DNA from: Lachnospiraceae bacterium
Lineage (GTDB): Bacteria > Bacillota > Clostridia > Lachnospirales > Lachnospiraceae
NCBI GenBank assembly: GCA_022800815.1
Contig: JAAWRC010000005.1
Coordinates: forward strand, 1 to 64,000
DNA length: 64,000 bases
Direction of reading: 5' to 3'
Shown here: in pieces, positions 58,969 through 64,000 of the stretch
Numbering within the stretch: the stretch's first letter is position 1
How the letters are laid out: each line of letters begins with the position of its first letter
The notes under the pieces: model-generated
The model's input: only the letters and a program-made list of their open reading frames with translations
What the model was told of the DNA's origin: nothing
The model's database searches: none
Position numbers and translations under genes: made by a program

Positions 58969-60702
58969 TCAGATCATCTTCTGAATCATCTCCAGCACTT
59001 CTTTGCCGAACTTCTCGGACTTCTCATCGGCATCCTCAAGGGAAGTCCCCTTGACACCATAATAGAATTTCACCTTCGGCTCTGTCCCGGAGGGTCTCAC
59101 GCACAGCCATGCATCGTCACTGAGATCGTAGTACAGCACGTTGGAGGCGGGAAGCCCGGTGGACGTCACGGCTCCCGTGGCCTTGTCCACCACCGTGTCC
59201 TTCTGGTAATCCCTCGCCGACAATACCTTATAGCCGGCCACCTCGTCGGGGGCACCCGCCCGAAGAGTTTCCAGGATCTCCTTGATCTTCGCCAGCCCCT
59301 CGATGCCCGCCAGGGTGATGGACTGGACGCCGTCCTTGTAATAGCCGTACCGCTCGTACATGGCGATCATGGCATCCCAGAGAGTCATGCCCTTGGTCTT
59401 ATAGTAAGCCGCCGCCTCGCATAGGGCCATGGTGGCCACGATGGCGTCCTTGTCCCTGGCATGGGTCCCGATCAGGCAACCGTAGCTCTCCTCGAAGCCA
59501 AACAGATAAGTGCCCTTGCCGGACTCCTCAAAGCCCAGGATCTGCTGCCCGATGTATTTGAAGCCGGTCAGCACCTCAATAAGCTTCACGCCGTAGTATT
59601 TGGCGATGGCGTCCGCCAGATTGGAGGTCACGATGGTCTTGATTAAGGCGCCGTCCTCGGGAAGCCCGGAGAACTCCTTCCTCTGCCCGATCTCATAGTC
59701 GGCCAGCAGGCAGCCGGACATGTTCCCCGTCAGGGTAATGTACTCGCCGCTCTTCGCATCCTTCACGTACACGCCGAGACGGTCCGCGTCCGGGTCGGTG
59801 GCAAGCACCAGGTCCGCATCCTTCTCCTTGGCCAGTTTAAGGGCCAGGGCAAAGGCCTCCGCCGCCTCCGGGTTTGGATAGCTGACCGTGGGGAATTCCC
59901 CGTCGGGAAGCTCCTGCTCCGGCACCACGTACACGTTCTCAAAGCCAAGCTCCTTAAGCACCCGGCGGGCCGGAATGTTCCCGGTGCCGTGGAGAGGCGT
60001 GTAGACGATCTTCAGGTTCTTCCCCTCGGCCTCGATGCTGTCCCAATGCTTCACCTGCGTCTTAAGCTCCGCAATGTAGGCATCGTCGATGGCCCCTCCG
60101 ATGATCTCATAAAGGCCCGCCGCCTTCGCCGCCTCCTTCTCCATGGTCTTCATCTCGGCAAAGTCGGTGACCGCCTTCACCTCCCCCATGATCCCCGTGT
60201 CGTGGGGCGGCGTGATCTGGGCGCCGTCCTCCCAGTACACCTTGTAACCGTTGTACTCCGGCGGGTTGTGGCTGGCCGTGATGTTGATGCCGGCGATGCA
60301 TTTTAAGGTCCGCACCGCATAGGAAAGCTCCGGCGTGGGCCGCAGGGATTCAAATACATAGGCCTTGATACCGTTGGCCGCCAGGCAGAGGGCCGCCTCG
60401 TCGGCAAACTCCGGAGACATCCTCCTGGAATCAAAGGCGATGGCCACGCCCTTCTCCTTGCCGCCCGCCTTGGCAATATAGTTGGCAAGGCCCTGGGTCG
60501 CCTTTCTCACCGTATAAATATTCATCCGGTTGATACCTGCGCCGATGATCCCCCGAAGGCCTGCGGTCCCGAAGGAAAGCTCCGTGTAAAACCGCTCCTT
60601 GATCTCGTTCTCGTCGTTCCCTATACCCCGCAGTTCTGCCTTGGTCTTCTCGTCAATATAAGGACTGGCCAGCCATTCCTCATAAGTTTTTTGATAATCC
60701 AT
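58969..60702 (-). CDS. Phosphoglucomutase/phosphomannomutase (PgcA-like)
   Basis: Cytosolic alpha-D-phosphohexomutase of 577 residues interconverting glucose 1- and 6-phosphate, supplying precursors for UDP-glucose and glycogen. Active-site phosphoserine lies in TASHNPPEYNGYK, the metal loop is DPDADRLG, the sugar-binding loop FGFEESYG and the phosphate-binding C-terminal loop RPSGTEPK. Length fits the PgcA/PGM2 group. The ATG at 60702 is chosen because GGGAGG lies eight bases upstream; the longer frame is unsupported. It is divergent from the debranching-enzyme gene and has its own promoter and terminator. Confidence 0.95.
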   Translation of the reverse strand: MDYQKTYEEWLASPYIDEKTKAELRGIGNDENEIKERFYTELSFGTAGLRGIIGAGINRMNIYTVRKATQGLANYIAKAGGKEKGVAIAFDSRRMSPEFADEAALCLAANGIKAYVFESLRPTPELSYAVRTLKCIAGINITASHNPPEYNGYKVYWEDGAQITPPHDTGIMGEVKAVTDFAEMKTMEKEAAKAAGLYEIIGGAIDDAYIAELKTQVKHWDSIEAEGKNLKIVYTPLHGTGNIPARRVLKELGFENVYVVPEQELPDGEFPTVSYPNPEAAEAFALALKLAKEKDADLVLATDPDADRLGVYVKDAKSGEYITLTGNMSGCLLADYEIGQRKEFSGLPEDGALIKTIVTSNLADAIAKYYGVKLIEVLTGFKYIGQQILGFEESGKGTYLFGFEESYGCLIGTHARDKDAIVATMALCEAAAYYKTKGMTLWDAMIAMYERYGYYKDGVQSITLAGIEGLAKIKEILETLRAGAPDEVAGYKVLSARDYQKDTVVDKATGAVTSTGLPASNVLYYDLSDDAWLCVRPSGTEPKVKFYYGVKGTSLEDADEKSEKFGKEVLEMIQKMI

Positions 60703-60773
60703 ATCCTGTACCTCCCTGAGACGGATATTTCCGGCTTCTTTGCCGGATTCTCTGATTCCGCCGTATTTCTTCA

Positions 60774-60802
60774 ATTATAATATATCGCCTGCCAAAATTC
60801 AA
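60774..60802 (-). promoter_or_regulatory. Promoter for phosphoglucomutase
   Basis: Minus strand: -35 TTGAAT (60797-60802), 17-bp spacer, perfect -10 TATAAT (60774-60779), 72 bp before the start codon. The rest of the 233-bp gap to the plus-strand gene shows no equally good plus-strand promoter; a TTGACA at about 60899 has no matching -10. Confidence 0.8.
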
Positions 60803-60935
60803 CCGAAATGTACCGGAAGCAGATTGCTTAAGGATTCGGATTTTTCCGTCGATATTTCTAACAAACGTCAAATTTTTTTGCCGTTTTCCGGAAACTCTTT
60901 GACAATATGACCAATTCAGAAAAGGACTTACTGCG

Positions 60936-63122
60936 ATGACCGATCACAATAAAGCTCCGGAAAGAACTGCTTCCGTCCCCAGGACGGCCCACGTCTCCGT
61001 GGAGCAGTTGAAACTCCCCGGCAACATCCATCTGGTCGCCCTGGACAACGTGGGCGGCTTCGACATCCGCCCCGGCTTCTATGAGATCAACGGGGCCACC
61101 GCCATTCCCGGCGGCGTCAATTTCACGGTCCATTCCCACAGCGCCACCGCCATCGAACTGCTCCTCTTCCACCGGGAGGCGGAGGAGCCCTATGCGGTGA
61201 TCCCCTTTCCGTCCCACTACCGGATCGGAAACGTCTATTCCATGATCGTTTTCAAGCTGAATATCGAAGAATTCGAGTACGCCTACCGGGTGGACGGCCC
61301 CTATGAGCCGGAAAAAGGGCTGATCTTTGACAAAAACCGCTATCTGCTGGACCCTTACGCCAGGGCGGTCACGGGGCAGAGCCGCTGGGGCGAAAAGCCG
61401 GCCAGAGAGCAGCACTACAAGGCCCGTGTCGTGAAGGACGATTTCGACTGGGGCGACATGCCCTCCCCCCTGCTCCCCATGGAGGATCTGATCATCTATG
61501 AGCTCCACGTCCGGGGCTTTACCATGGACCCCTCCTCCGGTGCCACCCACCGGGGCACCTTCGCCGGGCTGATGGAAAAGCTTCCTTATTTATTGGAGCT
61601 GGGCGTAAACGCCGTGGAGCTGATGCCCATCTTCGAGTTTGACGAGATGCAGGACTACCGGGAGGTGAACGGGGAAAAGCTGTACAATTACTGGGGCTAC
61701 AGCACCGTCAGCTTCTTCGCCCCCAACACCAGCTACGCCGCCAGCAAGGAGTACAACCGGGAGGGCAACGAATTAAAGGAGTTAATTCGCCTCTTCAACA
61801 GCCACGGCATCGAGGTCTACCTGGACGTGGTCTTCAACCACACGGCCGAGGGCAACGAGGACGGCCCCTTCTTTTCCTTCAAGGGTTTTGACAACAACAT
61901 CTACTACCTGCTCACCCCCGGCGGAAGCTATTACAACTTCAGCGGCTGCGGCAATTCCCTAAACTGCAATCATCCCATCGTGCGGCAGATGATCTTAGAC
62001 TGCCTGCGCTACTGGGTCACCACCTACCGGGTGGACGGCTTCCGCTTCGACCTGGCCTCCATCCTGGGGCGCAACGAGGACGGCTCCCCCATGCGGGAAC
62101 CTCCGCTTTTACAGTCCCTGGCCTTCGACCCGATCTTGGGGGACGTGAAGCTGATCGCTGAAGCCTGGGACGCCGACGGCATGTACCAGGTGGGCTCCTT
62201 CCCCTCCTGGAACCGCTGGGCCGAATGGAACGGCATCTACCGGGACGACATGCGCCGCTACATCAAGGGCGATGCCGGCATGGCACAGGCCGCCGCCATG
62301 CGGATCTCCGGCTCCATGGATATTTACCGGCCGGACCTTCGGAAAAACGCCTCCGTCAACTTCATCACCTGCCATGACGGGTTTACCCTGTACGACCTGT
62401 ATTCTTATAATCAAAAACACAACGAGAAGAACGGCTGGAACTCCACCGACGGCTCCAACGATAACCATAGCTGGAACTGCGGCGTGGAGGGGGACACCGG
62501 CGACTCTTCCGTAAACGCCCTCCGGCTCCGCCTGATGCGCAACGCCTTCGCCCTGCTCATGACAAGCCGGGGCATCCCCATGTTCCTCGCCGGGGATGAA
62601 TTCTGTAACACCCAGTTCGGCAACAACAACGCCTACTGCCAGGATAACCGAACCTCCTGGCTCGACTGGAACCAGTTGAAGGAGACGAAGGGCGCCGACA
62701 TGTTCCGCTTCTTCCGGTTTGCGATCCGGTTCCGCAAGGACCACCGCATCCTGCGGGCCAACTTAAGCGACGGAGCCCTGGGCTTCCCGGACACCAGCTT
62801 CCACGGCGTCACCCCCTGGCACAAACAGTTTTCGGGCCAGGACCACTATGTGGGCGTCATGTTCGCCGGAAGGGAGACGGCCGGCGACGCCCCCCAGATC
62901 CTCTACATCGCCTCCAACGCCTACTGGGAGCCCCTGGACGTGACCCTGCCGAGACTTCCGAAACCGTATTCCTGGGAAGTCCTCCTGGATACCTTTCAGG
63001 CTAAACAGGAACCAAAACCCCTGGAGGGCCGAAGCTTTCTGATCAAAGAGCGGAGCGTCATGGTGTTCGGAGCGTTCTGCGAGAAAGCCGCCGAGACGGC
63101 CGGGGCAGCCCCGCAGCCGTGA
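60936..63122 (+). CDS. Glycogen debranching enzyme/isoamylase-type GH13
   Basis: Alpha-amylase-family enzyme of 728 residues hydrolysing alpha-1,6 branches of glycogen or related glucans. An N-terminal CBM48-like beta domain (about 50-170) precedes the GH13 barrel: DVVFNHTAEG, nucleophile Asp in GFRFDLASI, acid/base Glu in LIAEAWDA and the transition-state Asp in TCHDGF. A C-terminal beta domain ends the protein. It fits the GlgX/TreX/isoamylase subgroup (GNEDGP..FKG and NSLNCNHP motifs). AAAGGA nine bases before the ATG supports the start. There is no signal peptide, so it is cytosolic. It pairs functionally with the divergent phosphoglucomutase. Confidence 0.92.
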   Translation: MTDHNKAPERTASVPRTAHVSVEQLKLPGNIHLVALDNVGGFDIRPGFYEINGATAIPGGVNFTVHSHSATAIELLLFHREAEEPYAVIPFPSHYRIGNVYSMIVFKLNIEEFEYAYRVDGPYEPEKGLIFDKNRYLLDPYARAVTGQSRWGEKPAREQHYKARVVKDDFDWGDMPSPLLPMEDLIIYELHVRGFTMDPSSGATHRGTFAGLMEKLPYLLELGVNAVELMPIFEFDEMQDYREVNGEKLYNYWGYSTVSFFAPNTSYAASKEYNREGNELKELIRLFNSHGIEVYLDVVFNHTAEGNEDGPFFSFKGFDNNIYYLLTPGGSYYNFSGCGNSLNCNHPIVRQMILDCLRYWVTTYRVDGFRFDLASILGRNEDGSPMREPPLLQSLAFDPILGDVKLIAEAWDADGMYQVGSFPSWNRWAEWNGIYRDDMRRYIKGDAGMAQAAAMRISGSMDIYRPDLRKNASVNFITCHDGFTLYDLYSYNQKHNEKNGWNSTDGSNDNHSWNCGVEGDTGDSSVNALRLRLMRNAFALLMTSRGIPMFLAGDEFCNTQFGNNNAYCQDNRTSWLDWNQLKETKGADMFRFFRFAIRFRKDHRILRANLSDGALGFPDTSFHGVTPWHKQFSGQDHYVGVMFAGRETAGDAPQILYIASNAYWEPLDVTLPRLPKPYSWEVLLDTFQAKQEPKPLEGRSFLIKERSVMVFGAFCEKAAETAGAAPQP

Positions 63123-63212
63123 CGGGTTCCTCCCCCAACCCGGCGTTAAAAAAACGGCAGGAAGGTTTCCCCCTCCTCCTCCCATGCATCCTATGAGAAA
63201 GCAGGTGCCCTT

Positions 63213-64000
63213 ATGAAGATCACCGATCTGGACATCCGGAATTTCAAATCCATCCACCACATCCACCTCCAGGACATTGAGAACGCCCTGATCCTGGTGG
63301 GACAGAACAACACCGGCAAAACGACGGTCCTGGATGCCATCCGGGCTACTCTGGGCGACTACCGGATTGAGGATGAAGATTTTGGGGAGGACGGCGCAAA
63401 CATCGAGATCGAGCTTACCCTGCACTTTAGCGCAGAGGATTTAAAGCTTCTCCATCGGAAAGGTGTCGTGAGCCAGTACCGGAGATGGGAGGCATGGGTA
63501 TCCGATTTTCAGAAAAAGCTTCCCTCCTACCGGGATGGCTCTCTGACGTTTACCATGACAGCCAACAAAGACGGACGCATCCGTTTTCGGGACGGCTTCT
63601 CCAAGCACAATCCCTGCATCCCGGAGGTCTTCCCCAAGATCTACCACGTGGACACGGAGCGGAGGCTCACGCAGCTCCAGAGAGACCTTTTCCTTTTGCA
63701 GGAGGACGAAATCATCCAGAGGATGCGCTCGGACTGCTGCCTGTTCGACCAGGCCAAGCCCTGCAGCCGTTGTTTCCACTGCATCGGGCTGATCGAACAG
63801 AAACAGCCAAAAGACCTGGACGCCTTCGAAACCTCCAGGCTTCTGGACTACAAGCTCTATCAGCTGAACCTGGACGCCTTTGCCAGGAAGGTCAATGAAT
63901 GCTTTCACAAAAATGGGGGAAAGGAAGAGATCCTCTACTCCATGAACCGGGACGTGGAACAGATCTTAAAGGTCACGACAGAGATATGGCAGCCCGCCCA
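63213..64000 (+). CDS. OLD-like/SMC-type AAA ATPase (3' end outside window)
   Basis: N-terminal 262 residues of an ATP-binding protein whose gene runs off the right edge. It begins with KITDLDIRNFKSI and Walker A VGQNNTGKTT, the start pattern of RecF/SMC/OLD-family ATPases. An unusual Cys cluster follows near residues 171-187 (DCCLFDQ, then CSRCFHC), which could bind zinc or an iron-sulfur cluster. AGGTG five bases before the ATG supports the start. OLD relatives are nucleases, often in phage defence; whether a TOPRIM domain follows cannot be seen. The 90-bp gap after the debranching enzyme holds a short hairpin without a U-run. Confidence 0.75.
   Translation, partial: MKITDLDIRNFKSIHHIHLQDIENALILVGQNNTGKTTVLDAIRATLGDYRIEDEDFGEDGANIEIELTLHFSAEDLKLLHRKGVVSQYRRWEAWVSDFQKKLPSYRDGSLTFTMTANKDGRIRFRDGFSKHNPCIPEVFPKIYHVDTERRLTQLQRDLFLLQEDEIIQRMRSDCCLFDQAKPCSRCFHCIGLIEQKQPKDLDAFETSRLLDYKLYQLNLDAFARKVNECFHKNGGKEEILYSMNRDVEQILKVTTEIWQPA

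Noticed and set aside
63121-63160. Hairpin CGGGTT/AACCCG after the debranching enzyme
   Set aside because: Followed by GCGTTAAAAAAA rather than a U-run, so not an intrinsic terminator on either evidence.

Overview
The window reads as chromosome of a low-to-mid GC Gram-positive anaerobe of the class Clostridia, most likely a Lachnospiraceae-type gut bacterium. The grounds are ChW (clostridial hydrophobic, Trp-rich) repeat exoproteins, a cdaA-ybbR-HPr cluster, SD-led and tightly overlapping genes, and sigma-A type promoters with 17-bp spacers. The genus cannot be fixed from sequence alone. No rRNA, tRNA, CRISPR array or transposase was seen.

Region 1 (1-47244) is a very large surface-polysaccharide locus of two divergent arms that separate at about 33356-33543. 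The left arm (minus strand, 33355 down to 1) has promoters at about 33396, 30815 and 22833, and a possible one near 8380. In transcription order it holds: an MBOAT/SGNH O-acylation pair; glf (UDP-galactopyranose mutase), a Wzx-like flippase, three GT2 enzymes, DUF2304 and a large GT-C-like membrane protein; then a sugar epimerase, a decayed MBOAT/DHHW pair, rfbC, a Wzm/Wzt ABC exporter whose ATPase has a C-terminal extension, a methyltransferase, a 1538-residue kinase-plus-three-glycosyltransferase protein, an MBL-fold lipoprotein, a DUF2142-like GT-C protein, a polyprenyl-phosphate GT2, an AglD-like flippase, a GT4-like enzyme, ugd, and two exported ChW-repeat proteins (CHAP and transglutaminase-like). 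The right arm (plus strand, 33544-47212) holds a broken acyltransferase-3 gene and a DUF6311-like membrane protein. After a strong promoter at 36639 come an FAD oxidoreductase, a GT2, an SDR, two giant paralogous membrane proteins, a TIM-barrel sugar isomerase and a GT2, closed by a clear terminator.

Region 2 (47270-64000) is mostly housekeeping: leuA with a 350-nt leader, an N-acetylmuramoyl-L-alanine amidase, an OmpR-type two-component system, then the minus-strand cdaA operon (two unknown membrane proteins, CdaA, YbbR/CdaR, HPr, and a Wzy-like polymerase translationally coupled to HPr), phosphoglucomutase, a GlgX/isoamylase-type debranching enzyme, and the start of an OLD-like ATPase gene.

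The main biological reading is a polymer built from nucleotide sugars (UDP-GlcA via Ugd, UDP-Galf via Glf, a dTDP-deoxysugar via RfbC). At least part is exported by Wzm/Wzt after what looks like WbdD-style chain capping (methyltransferase plus kinase, split over two overlapping genes). It is probably decorated outside the membrane by GT-C enzymes fed by polyprenyl-phosphate sugars. Three separate O-acyltransferase-type genes carry in-frame amber codons, each followed by CTG, and one also has an internal deletion of about 0.8 kb, so loss of O-acylation has happened repeatedly here.
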